Source: Neospora caninum Liverpool
Lineage: Eukaryota > Apicomplexa > Conoidasida > Eucoccidiorida > Sarcocystidae
Direction of reading: 5' to 3'
DNA: 64,000 bases
NCBI RefSeq assembly: GCF_000208865.1
Contig: NC_018393.1
Coordinates: 3,056,714-3,120,713 of the forward strand
The notes beneath the pieces were generated by a model, which was not told the DNA's origin, searched no databases, and saw only the letters and a program-made list of their open reading frames with translations. Every line of letters starts with the position of its first letter. The stretch's first letter is position 1. The position numbers and the translations under genes are program-made. Positions 1 to 13,202 of the stretch are shown here, one piece after another.

Positions 1-578
1 CAGGCGCCTGGCCATCCGAAATTTCTTGCGTGTTCCTCCACCATCCTGAGTTCGCCGGCGTCTCCTAAGGGAGCAGCACCACCACGCAAAAGCACACACG
101 TTAAGAGTTAATTCGCACCAACGCGATCCGCGCATTTGGAACTGTTTGAAAACAACTACCCACAAAATCTCCATCACATGACACACACACCGGGGGAGAT
201 TAGACCAGCATGCAACGTCACAGAAATAGCACGGCCGTTGCCCGGGTCTAGGACTGTTGCCATTCCAAACTTGTCGGCCGACCCCTTCCCCCCTAGTTGT
301 GGATATATTTCAACCGTGACTGGATCCGATGGACGGCCTGAATTTCGCATATAAGTGTCTTTCGTGGAGTTTACCTGATTCATCGGTGCGTGGCTGTCGG
401 TGGGAGACGGGACAGGTGGAGATTCCCCGCCTTCAGGAGGAGGCCGACACCGGTACTTTGTTTGCGTGATGGTCAGCACAACCTTCTTGTTGTCTTCTTC
501 TCGACTGTTCTGTTTGTCGGCTGCGGCCGCTTCTGCTCCCGCAGGAACCTCTTCACCCAAAAAGCTGAAGTCTGCCAT
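1..578 (-). CDS. Unrecognised protein, 5' end only (runs off the left edge)
   Basis: The product is not recognised. The ATG at 578 sits in a strong context (A at -3, G at +4), and the protein begins MADFSFLGEEVPAG, an acidic Ala/Glu-rich leader. Exon 1 is 457-578 and ends at a GTACCG donor after a KVVLTITQT stretch. The next exon I can support begins at 64, after a pyrimidine-rich tract ending in TTAG, and joins in phase. It encodes a very basic stretch (RRRRTQDGGG, then KKFRMARRL) and is still open at base 1. The acid-then-basic composition would suit a nucleic-acid- or ribosome-associated protein, but that is only a guess. It faces away from the gene starting at 3578, so the 3 kb between them should carry both promoters. 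Confidence 0.55.
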
Positions 579-3577
579 GTTTCTTCCGTGTCGCCAAAAC
601 TGCAGCGGGGCCGCTCTTGAAAGGTGGACTTCCGAGCTCTACGCGTCTCGGCTCCACAGCAGCCACATGATCACTCCTTTCCCCAAACTTGAAACCCTAA
701 CCCTAAAAAAGCAGGCACACGGGTCAAGTGACCACTGATTGTACATCACATGTAAACATATCGAGGCCGACGTATATAGTACACACACGCGTACCTACAT
801 GTACGTAGCTATCTACGCATCTGCATATACAGGTGTAGGCGGATTTTTGTGTGTGTACGCGCGCCCGTGTTGACGTCTTTCAAAGAGGAAATCCATAGCA
901 CTTCTCTGGAGGGTGGAGAGAGACAGCCGACCTCCGTCGCAGCGTACTGGAGGCACGGCAGGTCGCCAGCTCCCCTCCGCAAATTGAGATGTGCAGGCAA
1001 ACAGACACCACGAAAGCCCGAGCAGTCGATTTGGCTCAGAATGCAACGAAGGGAAGTTGCCCATAAGACATGCAAGGTTCAGCTGCACACAATCTTCGAA
1101 CCTGGGAAAGAGTTTTTTCCGGCCACTGACAGCGAAACGCATGCATTAGGACGAGAGGGGGGAGAGGAGAGAAGGCGTGGAAGACACGTGCACGCTGGAA
1201 AAGCTTTAGGTTTTCCCGCACGCGATCCCAAGACTCGTGAATCCGTGTTTTTTACAGAGACACCCGCCTTCTGCGAACATTCAAAACTTTGGTCTGCATT
1301 GGTTCGCGGTAAAAGTATGACGCAACACCGCGCTAGAAAAAGGCGAGGGGACCGGCTAGATAATCGGCGCGCATGCCATCTGGATGGCCACAAGACCTCA
1401 CAAAAGGTGGGCGCCGGCAGAGAAACTGCGCACTTCTCCGATAGCCACAAGCCTGGCGATTTCCAAGTACCAGAATGACACAGCACGCACTTGCTCTCCG
1501 TGCTGAGAAAAACTGGGTCAAATATCGAACCACCGAGCCAGTACTCCAGCGGACTAGGACAGTAGCCGCCACGGATCATCGCCGCGCTTGGGCGTCTGGT
1601 GCTGAAAAGTTGTCGAGCCTCCTGAAATGCCTGTGGCCGGCAAGCGAGAGAAAAAGAATCACAGCTTGAGCAAGCCAAGGGCTGGGCGAAGAAATCAGAG
1701 TTTTGGAGGATGACGGCGTGCCGACTGGAAAGTCAGTTTTCAGACCCGATGGGCCGCGGTTAGCTTGAAGCGACGCAAACAGTTCCCTTCACATAGGCAG
1801 ACCTGTATCGATCCCGAGCGCCCTGTAGGGTTTCATACTTGTTCACGGCACCGGGATGAACTGATGAACAACACAAACAATCCGCTCGTGGACATCAAGG
1901 GTGTCGCCACAGATACTCTGTGGCACATGGTGTCGGAGGTGCGTCTACAAACCCACAACGGTCTAGAACTGCGGCTGGAGACTCTTGCGGGCTTCTCGAT
2001 GGTCCAGAGTATCTGCTTGCATTTACTCATGAGCAAGATAAAGGAAACTCAACATGCTTCCGGTCCTATGAGATGTCCGAAGCATTCTACTGACGACTGT
2101 TCCGTTCCAGGGAGCATGAATCTTTCTCGAGCACGGACAACCCCGACTAAGAGCATGTGCTTTAGAGTAAAAATGTGTCACTGAACATAGTGGGCGTGTT
2201 CGGAAATTCTCGTTTGACCGCAGCCAAGTTGCGCGTGCATGGTGCGGCGGACGCCGCCCTACAGCCGGATACCGATCCACACGGTTCCCACCGATATGCT
2301 TTTCCGCTTCGCTATCGAAAGCTCCATTCCTCGCATATTCTGTGCTCGGGCCGTTTCTCTATATACGCATTTACATACACCACACTCCGATACCTGCACA
2401 TCCGCACCGTTCTATACAATGCACCTACGCGCATTTATGTACCTACGCCTCTCCCTTCGATGCGAAAATGGTTCAAGGAAGGCGGTTTCAATGCCTTCAC
2501 ATGATCTGCGGAACAGTTTGCGTGACAAAACCCATGCGCCACTCTGGTAAGCTTTGGAGCGCTCCGATTTGCAACTCACCCAAACAGTTCCCCAAAAGCT
2601 CAAAGAGCCACAAGGAGGTGTATGCGTTCCCACGAAGAAGAACTCGACAGATATACATATATATATATATAATGTACGCCTAAAAGAGCGCATTTATATA
2701 TATGAACACACTGTAGTGCATGCGTGTCTTTGGACACACATAACAGAGCTATCTGTCTTGATGTAGTCAGAAGAAAGCCGTGTAGTTGTGGCTCGTGGCG
2801 CTTCGTGTGACTGCCTACACGGGGTCGGTGTAGTGTCGTTTTCGTTGCACTGAACCAGCTATAAAATCAGAGGCGTCTTTCCCCATGTCTGAAAAATCTG
2901 GTAGCCCGCAAACTCAACAGAAAGCCGATCTACAGAGAGGAGGATAGCGCCGTGGTCTCCTCGGACTATTCCCCCTCCTTTTCCTTTTCCGACTCTTGTC
3001 GTCGGTCCCGCACAGAACACGAGGAAGGCGTGCGCTCTTGTCGAGACACGCGCGCGGCAGGCTCGCGAGACTTGGGCGGCGCATACACTTTCCCTACACG
3101 GCTGCACACACTTACCACACACGACTCTTGTAGAGAAGGAAACAGAAAGCACGCATGCATTGACCCCTTAATGTTCACAAACTTCTTTTTTCTTACAGAA
3201 GGCCGCTCGGCTCGATGGAGACTTCGCCGCCATCCGCGCATGCATAGTTTTCGCCTTTGCCCAGCGTTCCGGAGCAGCGGCGCGAAGATATCGGGGCCTC
3301 GTTGGAATTGGGAAATGCGCCCATCTCTGCCCTCCCGTGCGCTTCTTCTTTGCAACGGAACAAAGAGCTCCGATACGTTCGCTTCTTCCACAGGGCGACG
3401 TGGACTGATAGCAGAGGAGCCGATGGATGAGTGAAGAACGGAACGCCCGGTGTGCACGCGGACAGCTGCGCGACGGAACACAAAAGCTTTGCACGGTTGC
3501 ATCTAGGAGCCAACTGCAGAACCCAGACAGGAGCAGGAAAAGCCTTCTTCCTGCCTTTCAAGGGGCGTGAAGACACA
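579..3577. other. Intergenic region between two divergent genes
   Basis: About 3 kb between the start at 578 (minus) and the start at 3578 (plus). Open frames on both strands here (for example 849-1478 plus and 1079-1678 minus) overlap each other, lack recognisable motifs and show no convincing start or splice signals. I read the stretch as promoter and 5' leader sequence. A two-unit telomere-like match lies at 692-707, and short TA runs lie at about 2650-2705. Confidence 0.5.
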
Positions 3578-6500
3578 ATGCGGATTCGAAGCCGTGGGGA
3601 CGGCTTGGCCCCTTCCTCTTCCACTCGCGCTTTTCCCTCTTCGCTTGCCGCGTCTTCTCTTGGCAGGGAGCCAGCGCGTGCGGCAGAAAAAGCGAATGCC
3701 GGCGCGCCGATTTCCCTGCCTCTCTCGGCCGCCTGTTCCCGTGCGGACTGCAGTGTACATACAGCCCTCCGTACGTCGTGTGCCCGCCAGAGTTGTCGGC
3801 ATCGAATGAAAGGCATTGACCCGGCATCTCCCGGCAGCTGCGGCGAGAACGGAGGCGGAGACGGCGGAATCGTTCGCTTCGAAATAGAGAGGCGCCTTTC
3901 TGTTAAGAGACGCGCTCGAAGCGGCAAGGAAGTCCGATGGCTGCTTCTGCTGCTCTTTGCAGCTGCCGTGCGTGTGGGTCTTGGGAGCCGTTCTCACCGA
4001 CATTTTCCCTCGCGCGTCTTTCTGTCTCCTTTCGACGTTTCTCATCAGAATCCTCGCGCCTGCGTCGTCGCCCCTTCGCCAGGCCGCTTACCTTTCGTCT
4101 CTCCTGCCTCTTGGGCGTCTCCTCTCGAGGCGAATGGGCTGGCTGTGTCGGCGTCTTCCAGAGCGCGTTGCCTCCGTCGACTTCGTCTAGGCACTTCGCC
4201 CTATGTCTGTCGGACCTTTTCCTGCCTTCTTTCCTCTTCTTGTTCTCCAGATCGGCTCTTCCCCGGCGTCCACTGTTCCGCCGCCGGGGAGTCTTTCGTC
4301 GCGGCCTCGGGATTCGTAGCTCCGGTCTTTCCCTCGCGTGCGCCTGCCGCCCAGGCCTTTCCTCGCGACGCTTCTGGTTCCTCCTGTCTCGCCTCTCCTG
4401 TCTCTGTCTCCTCTTTTCCCTCTTCCCGGCCGCGTCGCCGCGCGTCTCCTCTCGCTTCCCACGCCTCTTTCCCCCAGAGTCCTCCGCCCGACACGCTTCC
4501 CGAGTATTTCCACAACTACCCGCCGGCAGCTGAGGGCGACGACGCCACAAGGCGGTTTCGGCCAGGCCTCACGGCTGAGATGGAGAAGGCCCTAGTCGGC
4601 TACGAGTTCGGCGTTCGCTTCAGTCGCCCCTCAGATGACCAGTACGTCCCAGGCTTCACGCAATCCCGTATCGCCGCCGCGGTGCGTCCCCACAAGTCCC
4701 TCGCCGCCGCCACCATCGCCGACGCGCTCGGGCCCCGACCGGCCGCTGCCCCGCGCCCAACGGGCCCATTCGACGCGGCGCACTCCCAGGACGACGGAGA
4801 CACCGAGACACCGCGGGACCAGGCCAAGGAGGAGACCTCGCAGAGCGCTACGCCCTCGAACCCAGACACAGACAAGGACGGGCCGTCATCTTCACCATCT
4901 TCATCTCCGTCTTCTTTGCGGTTCTATGATCGCTTCCCGTATGATGCACAGGCGGCAGGAGCGCCTCCAGGAGACGCGCGGGAGTTTGCGGCGGCTGAGA
5001 GAAGGCGGGAAGAGGAGAGGAAAAAAGCAGAGCGCGAGGAAGAAAACGGCTTCCAGGTGGGCCTTCAAATCCAGCTGCTGCGAGAGGGCGTTCTCTCAAT
5101 CATGGGCGGCGAAGGCGCCCTCGACGCGCAGCCTCGAGGAGAAGACAGCGTCATTCTCATGAAAAGAAAAGTGCCCGTCAACCGGCTGAAACTCTTCCAG
5201 TGGGACAATCTCGGTAAGGAAGAACCGAACTGGGAGAAGGCGTCTCTCTGCCAGAATACGCATAGACACCAATTCGACATACGCCCACAACCCGAGATCC
5301 TCACCTGTTGAAACGCGGCCCAAACCCATGTCGTGCACAAGTGTACCCACATATAGATGTAGAAAAAACAATTTATACATACATGCACATACAGACTCAT
5401 GTATATATGTATATATATACATACGCATAATTCAAGGGATGCATGCTATCGCCTGTCCGTCGCATCACACGCCAGGATTGTTTCCATGTTTAAACATGGT
5501 ATAAGGAAGCCTACACATGCGTATATCGAGAGCCACGTCGACACACATAGATGTATACATCTCCATATCTTCAGGCACTGCTATTTATGTGGGTCTTTAT
5601 ATAGACGCGGGGATATGCCTGCGTAGAATCTCCAGATGCAGCTGTTTTGGGAGACGTGTGCGTCTTCTGAACAGCACGGCAGAGGTGGATAGGTTCTGTG
5701 TTTCCGAGCACACTTCGTCCCTGTGTCTCTTGGTCGCGAGCTCTCGGTTTGGCGTCGCAGTGTCCCCCTCGCCTCGAGGCCACCTTCGTCGCGATCGTTC
5801 AATAAGTCAACGTTCGCTATCCGTTTCTGTTAAAGCTACTCGATTCGGTAACGCTGGTCTTCTCCCAAGTGTCCAAGTGCAAATGGCTCTGAGAACCCCT
5901 TGCGCTTTCCCTCGGTTCCCACGAGTTGCACGCTGCGCGGCTGACCTTCTCCGCAGAAGTCGCCTCTGCCGGCGGGCATCTGCCGCCGCTGCATCTTTCG
6001 CTCGTTCGCGCCGTCGAACTCCTCCGGACCTGCCGCCGCGCGTTTGGGCCCGAAGGCGCTCCTCGCCACTTCGCGGTCCCTCCGCCGTCTCGGAGCGCCG
6101 CTTTGCTGCAGGAAGAAGCGACTGCGGCTGCAGCCAGGGCTCTCGCCGACGAGGCGGACGCGCACTCCGCCGAGCAGGCTCTGGAAACGTTCCGAAACCG
6201 GCAAGGACGCAGCGAGCAGGCCTGGCCCGCGCACCTCGTGGGCCTCTCCGTCGGGGACCAGGTACCGAGAACGCGCGCAGAGAGGGAGAAGATCGGGACG
6301 AGAGACGCCGGGAGAAGGCAGAAACGTCCGCGGACGAGGAAAGGCGCGAGCGGGGACAGTCGGGCGAGAGAAAAAAGGTGCAGTGAAGAGATCGAAGACG
6401 TGTAGAAAGTCTAGGAGGCCTGGGGTGCGCGACAAAGTCCTGCTGGGCCACAGGACAGCGCGCTAGCCAGATGCGGAGGAAAAGAGCAGAGTTGAGAAAA

Positions 6501-9500
6501 AGCGTCAAGGCCAGAGACTCTGAGGAAGCACCAGACTGCCCAGGCGAGGAGCCGCACACAGCGTGGCTCAGTTGCAAACGCGCGCGCCAGCGAATCCGTT
6601 CTGGAGGAAACGCATCAGAGGGGATCTCGGCGCGAGGAAAGATTGTGCGCAATCTCCACCGAGACGGCGGTTTTAGCTGCTGGTTTTCGGGTTCACCCCA
6701 CACCGTTTGAAGGCTTCGCGTTTCCGCCTTGTTCTGGCTCGAACGCTTCGCGCTTCGATGCGTCTTCCTCGTCGAGTTTGTTGTCTCAGTCGCTGCTTGT
6801 TCGCCTCCTTCGGTGGAGCAGTTGCGTGTGTCTCCGTCTTCTCGTCCCACGCGCTACAATCATGCACGTCGGTCTTGTCTCTCTTCTCTCCCAACAGGAA
6901 GACCTCTTGAGGAGACACAGGGACACACTCGTCGAAGATCTACCTGCAGCTGCCGAGGAGCTTCAGAAAATTGGCAAGTCTTCCTTTCGCGGGCTGAGGG
7001 CGGAGGTGGCGAGTTTCTTTTTTCTGCGTCCTGCGCGACGCTATCTCTTGTGGCTCTGGCGCTGCGACACTCTCAGAAAAACGCCTCGCCTCTCGACTGT
7101 CGTTGCTGTCTTTGCTGTCTTTTTGCTGTCTTTTTGCTGTCTTTAGGATTTCGCTGGGAGGAGCCGGAACCTGCAGAAGACGAAGCTGAGGAGTTCAGCA
7201 TCTTCCTCGAGGCCTTCGCTGCCTACATGGTGCGTACCTTTTTCCCTCCGGCTTCTCTCCTCGTCGGTCGCGTTCCGTTCCCCGAGAGAAACGAAGCGCA
7301 AGGAACCTCCGACGCTTCTTCCACCAAGCAGAAAGCACACATTCTGTTGCACTGTTACACATTTATACACAGTTTTTCGCATTTGCATACGAATATCCTT
7401 GCCGCTGCTTCCTTGCGCCGGTGTCATATCGGCGGCTACATCTGTCTACCTATCTCGCGTCGCTTTCTCATCTGTAGTAGCTGTATGCATTCCACAGTCT
7501 GTTGTCCTCGGCCTGCACAGGTCGGACTCTTTTCCATATCCGTAGCGGGGTCCCGAGCGTGTTCCTATCTTCTGTGTACTATATAAATACACCTTTCTTC
7601 TCACGTGCGCATCTATCTACATCTACCTCTATCTCTCTCTACCTCTCGTCTTCCCTCTCCATCTATCTTTTTTCTCTCTGTATCTCTTCTACCTCTCGTC
7701 TTCTCTCTCGCTCTATTTCTCGTTCGCCGTTCGTGACCCCGCTTATAGAAGCTGGGGGAACGAGACAAAGACGTGCGCCAGTGTGCATTTCGATCTCTGC
7801 TCTGTGCTTGTTGTGTCGCTTTGTCTCCCGACTTCTCCCCGCGTTCGGCGACTGCCTTTTTCAGAGCGCCAAGCAGTCTGGCACCGTCGCCCGCGAAGAC
7901 GAGGCCGAGGCGCCTGCGGAAGTCAGCCTGGATCCTTTGCACCCTTCGCCCGCGCTGGCGCCGCCGCGCGCACCCCTGCGAGCTCCTCCCGCCTTGCCTG
8001 GGCGTCTTCCCGCGTCTCAACTTCCGTCCCGTTTCTTCAAAATTCCGGCTCGAGAGCCGTTCCCAGAGTATCTGTGGGGGTACCCGCTCGGCGCGATGGT
8101 GGCCGAAGTGCGAAAGGGACGGAAATTCCTCAGAGCCGAGGCGGTCCAGCTGCTTCTCGGTGTCGAGTTCCCCATTCAAACCATCGAGGGAATCGAACGG
8201 TTCCTTAGCGCGAACGGCAACCGCGAGAAGACGCCCTCAGAGGGGACGGACACGACCAAAGAGAGCGAAGCAGCAGAAAGCACGGACGGACTCGAGTCAC
8301 CAGGCGAAGATGAAGGTAAGCAACTCACCGCGCGAAACACGCCACACACTGTAAACCTCGTTTTTGCAAAAACAAAACTGCTCCGTGCTGGATTTAATAG
8401 AAATTCATCTATTCGACCTAAATTTAGAGGGGCAACTTTGATAAAAGGAAAAAGAATAGTAAACAAAAAGGGTGCAGTTATGTGTGTTTATTGTGATTTC
8501 TTGAAGAGATTCAACTAATCGACACAAGGAACGCCGTACACACGAGTCACAAACATTTCACGAACAAAAACGCGTCTGTCTGTCGGTCTATCTAAGTGGG
8601 TAGGCGTGGCAGACGGTCTGTGTGGAGGCGTCTCTGTTGACGCTCGGGCTGAGCGGTGTGTAGCCTCCAAAGGCTGTGGGAGTGGGCAAGTGAAAACCGC
8701 ACAGTCCTCGTTTTCTGCGGAGAAGTTCCTTCCCTCTGGTCCGCTTTCTCTCTCCTTGCTCTCAGGGTTTGTGGAGGCGCTGCCGTTGGCGGACGTTCGC
8801 CGCGCGCAGGAGGCCCGCGAGCGCGAGTCTGAAGACACGGGGAGCGGCGAAGAAGTGACGGAGACGAACGAGAAGGCGACAGACGCCACGGAGACGGAGA
8901 CAGACGCAAAGACGGCGTTTGTGAAGGAGGTGGACATTCGGGAACTTCGAAATCTCCTGGCAGATGTCGCCAACTTTGAAGAGGCGGCTGAGACAGCAGT
9001 CTCTGCCTCGCGTCCCTCAGCACCTGCCGCCGAGCCTGCGCAACCGCAGCTGGCCTTTCCTGTAGGTCCCCTGTTTTTTTTCGCGTCCATTGTGTGTCGG
9101 AGACATTCTTGGTTCCACCCTCGGCAGTGTCGCTCAGGGGACAACGCCGTGACGAGTTGTACGAAGAGTCGTGTCCGTGCATTACCCGTCGACGCCTGCC
9201 GCATTTGCTTTGCTTGCCATCACAGCGGTCGAAAGGGATCTTTCAGATCGTCGCTCGTCACCTCTCGACTTGTCGCACCTCACCTGGTTGTCATTTGCGC
9301 AAGGTAGAACTTTCCTGCAAACCCAGACCTTCCACAACGGAACGGCGAGTGTCTCACGCAAAGAACATGACCGTTTCAGAAAGCCTTATACCTGATCCTC
9401 CTGGGTAGTCCAACCCCGGTCTGAAACCGGCAGTGGTCTGAGAATACACGACACGATCTGGAGGGCAGGCGCCCTCCGACTGCTTCAACTCGCGTCTCCC

Positions 9501-10176
9501 CCTCTCCTCACCGACGCGTCCGCTTCTCTCTTTTCACATCCCCCCTGCAGGTATCGCCGTACTACGAGCTGATCGTGCCTGCTGAGTTTCCCTTGCCGCC
9601 GCCTGCGCGGGTGCCCGAGCCCCGTCGTGGACTTCGCTGGCGGCTCCAGGCTCTCCAGGAGCGTCTTTGCAGAGCGAGCGCAGCAGCGAATCTGGGGCAA
9701 CCGCAGGCTGCGGACCCGACGCCTGCCTCCGAGGCGCAGTCCGTGGAAGATGCGAAGCAGTCCAAGAAAAGAGGGAAGGAAGGGAAGAAGACAGGTGGGC
9801 GGCGGAAGAAGTTGCGGAATGGCGCGGAGGAGAAGGTCACTGAAGCAGAAAAGGACGATCCGCCCTCTGGACAGACACCCGGGAAACCTTTTCTTGGCGA
9901 CCGAGCGCTGAGATATCCACACACCCTCGTCTCCCGCCGGAGAACAGAAGGCGGCTTTCATTACGCCTTCGACAAATGGAGCTTCGATGACGTCGTAGAA
10001 GCAATGCAATACTTCAACGTACGCGCACGCCTTTCCCGGGCGTTCTCCCTATCCTCAGCGCCTCTTGGTCGTAGCTGTCTTTATACCTACCTGTCCTGCT
10101 CTCCCTATCTCTCTCTGTCTCTATACATGTGCAGATGTACATACATGTTCATGTGTAGGTACATGCATAGGGGTTC

Positions 10177-10222
<46 letters not shown>

Positions 10223-11870
10223 AACGATAGCGTGAGTCTGAGCGATTGGTGTTGTTCGGTTGTCATAGTTGCATGAGTGAAAGCCCCAAAAAGCCGTTTC
10301 ATGTTTTAGCGTCAGCGGGCGTTTTTGCATGCGCGTGTGTGCTTGCACCGCGGGGCGGACCCGTGCCTCGACTCTCGTCCCCTCGAGAATGAAACGTTAG
10401 CGTCCACTCTACTGCCATCCGAGACGCAAAAAGGAGTCGGTGGAGCAAATTGTCTCTTTGTCTTTTGACATTTCCTTTGTTTCCAGGACATGTACGAAGG
10501 CACCCATCGAGAAGTTGGCGCTGAAGAGCCGCTAACGTTCAACGTCCTCCCCCGAGGCTGGTGCATACCCTCACGTGAGAAATCGGAACTTTCCTGTTTT
10601 CGGAGAAAAGGGATATCTGTATTACCCAGTTCTCTACCTATTCACCTTGCCGTCTGCATATCTTCTCATTTAGTCATTCCTCTATATCCGTATGTAGCTA
10701 TCTATGTGTCTATATCTATCTAACTGCGCATCTTTTCTGTTCTCTATTATGCCCCTACATATATGTATATAAATACAAATACATACAAGTAATGTTCCAT
10801 TTAGAGACTTCAGTGCATCTCCAACTCTGGCGCGCGCTCTGGCGGTGTGCCCGTCTTTTGCAGACTGTCTTGTTTTATGAAGAACGAGCAACCGCAAAAG
10901 CGTGGATAAACCTGCAAACATACACACACTCTCAAACGTATGTATGGATATATCTACCTCTATAGAAAGCTGCATACCGATAACCCCGCATGCACTGGTG
11001 GAACACCAAGCGAATTCTGCGCGCGCCAGGAGGCGTAAACGCCTACAGAGCGGGGCATTGCACGTGTCTCCACACCTGATGGGATCGAGCCACGTCATCT
11101 TGTTTTGACTTCGTTGGGTTTTGCCGAGAGGCTCTCAAAGACTCCATTTGTCTTCCCACATGCGCTTCTTGCCGCAAGCATTAAACACATATATCTGCAT
11201 ATGTAGGTATATGCACGCGTAAACCTCTGCATGTATGGTGCTGAGCGAAATCTTTCTGCTTTGCTTGTCATTGTCTTCCTTTCGAATCTCCTCCCACAGC
11301 GGACCATCGAACATTTCCAAAACTCTTCTCCCCCTTCTCGACTCTGCCTTCTTCGTCTCTTTCTTCTTCTCCTTCGTCTCCTTCTCCTTTTTCTGCTTCT
11401 TCTGCTCCTTCTTCGTCTCCTTCTTCTCCTGCGTCTTCTTCTCCTTCTCCTTCTCCTTGTGCTTCGTCGGCTTCTATGCCGGAGTTTCCAGAGTCTTTGT
11501 GGCCGCGAGAGTGGTGGGGGATGCCGCTGGGGAAATATATCCACGCCTTTCGGATCGGCGACATTGACGCGAAATTTCACCCTCGCCGCCGGCCGGTTCT
11601 CGACCGCTTGGGCCTCACCTGGGGCGATCCTCTCCAGTACCTCCATTTCACGTGGATGAAGTTAATCAAGGCCATGAGGTGGTGAGACGAAAAGGCGTTT
11701 CTCTCCAGTTCACGAGCCGTTCAGTCCGGCACAAAAAACCGCCAAAAATATCGAGACGGACATGCACACTCACATTTCACATCTGTGCACACGCGGCAGA
11801 TCAGCTATCTGTGTACATCTGCATATCTCGACACATCTATCCAGATATACCTACAGCTGCCTCTCTCCAT

Positions 11871-11916
<46 letters not shown>

Positions 11917-12402
11917 GTATATGTCTATCTAAATCCTTATGTCTATTTATCTACATATATACCTGTTTGCTTCTCTTCATCTCTCTCGCCCTGTTGAGCG
12001 TACCTGTCTGTATATCGGTTCGGAGTAGGAGAGGCGTGTGCATGCGCTTGTGGCGACCTCAGCATCTGTGGACAGACGTATTTACAGATTTGCCGGTTTG
12101 TAGGCGCTGACGCGTGTGCATGCAGGTGTCTGCATACTCAGTTGAAGACGCAGGCCGATTCATGCATGCGCATGCATAGCTCTGTGCAGGACAGCGTCTG
12201 AAGTGATGTGCCTCAGCTGTGCTAATGAGATCCTTTCTTTCTCATTCCTCAGGTGGATGCTCTTTCGAGGGCAACCTCTGGAACAACTGTTTCCGTGGAC
12301 GGTCATCCCCGAGTCGACATTCGTTGCCAATGTGTGCAAACCTGAGGAGGTTCAGGTGAGTCACACTCTCCATCTTCTGTCAGTCTATCGCTCTCGCCTT
12401 CC

Positions 12403-12448
<46 letters not shown>

Positions 12449-13202
12449 TTCTGTTAGTTACGGGCAGTGGGTATCCATCGATTTCTCTCTCTTTCCAGAT
12501 TGTTCTGTTGTATGCTTGGTCGCGGCTGCGCAAATTGGATTTCAGTGCCACGGATGAGGGTCTGGAGGGAAACCGTCAGACACATACCACGTTCCACTCT
12601 TTTTAGCGTTGCCGTGTCTTTACCGCAGTCAGAATTTTCGCCGAAACCCTAAATGGAGAGATGCCTGCTTGTCCCTGCAGCTGGTGATATATATATATAT
12701 ATACATACATGTGTATGTCGAATGGCATGTATATCTCTGTTTCCTTTTGTGCGGCACTCGTTGTTTTCAATTTAGAGGATGACGCGGCTCTCAGAGCTAC
12801 ACACGTGCCGTGGAGCATGGATGGTCAGGAAATCGCGCGGGATCCGACAGCCTGTGGCATGCCTGCGTTGCGTTATCTTGCGTTTTCCGTCTTTTTTCTC
12901 CCTTTTCACTGCTTTTCTGTCGTGCCCAAATTCGTCCTTTTCCGCCTTTTCACACCTTTGCTTCCTCGCAGGGTGTGAAGATAGGGTACCTCGTGCACAT
13001 GGCGCGGCGGCAGGAAAACATTCTCTACCACTACTACCCACATCGCTTTGAAATCTACAAAAGGCTGAACCTGAACATCTTGCCAGCTGATCGGCTCCTA
13101 CTGGACTTTCCCTTCAAAGTGGAGAAAAAAAATCTGCCGCTACAAGGCGAACTCGGCTACCTCATCCCCCACGTCCCGGAAGAACAAAGAGAAGACGTTT
13201 AA
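3578..13202 (+). CDS. Large repeat-module protein (helicase-associated-like repeats), 11 exons
   Basis: Exons: 3578-5213, 5957-6261, 6898-6973, 7147-7229, 7865-8315, 8766-9061, 9551-10018, 10487-10574, 11300-11681, 12253-12355, 12972-13202; all junctions keep frame and give about 1372 residues. The start is the first ATG after an in-frame stop (A at -3); an ATG at 3806 is possible. Residues about 121-136 (WLLLLLFAAAVRVGLG) form a recessed hydrophobic segment that could be a signal anchor or an organelle leader. At least three modules recur: a VP or IP strand, an aromatic- and Pro-rich stretch, a G-x-x-LG turn (YLWGYPLGAMV at about 769-779; WWGMPLGKYI at about 1206-1215), a basic helix, then LxxLGxxW (LQKIGFRW; LDRLGLTW). 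This resembles the helicase-associated repeat fold from memory; function is unknown. Residues 1136-1193 are a Ser/Pro linker. The intron at 6974 has a GC donor. Confidence 0.82.
10177..10222. repeat. (TCTA)n microsatellite
   Basis: About eleven units of a tetranucleotide, inside the intron between exons 7 and 8 of the repeat-module gene. Confidence 0.95.
11340..11470 (+). repeat. Pyrimidine (TCT/CCT) tract, coding or intronic
   Basis: Almost pure C/T run with few purines. Read in frame it encodes an uninterrupted Ser/Pro/Ala linker in exon 9 of the upstream gene. It is also an ideal polypyrimidine tract for the alternative acceptor at 11490-11491, which keeps the same frame. Confidence 0.85.
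11873..11906. repeat. (TA)n microsatellite
   Basis: Long TA run in the intron after exon 9 of the repeat-module gene. It is typical of the intron microsatellites in this window; others of similar length are listed separately. Confidence 0.95.

Noticed and set aside
849..1678. Overlapping 200-residue open frames on both strands
   Set aside because: They overlap on opposite strands, lack family motifs, start context and splice support, and suit GC-rich chance frames.
3193..4550. Several minus-strand open frames of 180-244 residues, Arg-rich
   Set aside because: They are antisense shadows of the Ser/Arg-rich first exon of the plus-strand gene.
5807..6850. 347-residue minus-strand open frame
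   Set aside because: Antisense to exon 2 and its flanking introns, whose plus-strand splice phases and motif match are convincing.
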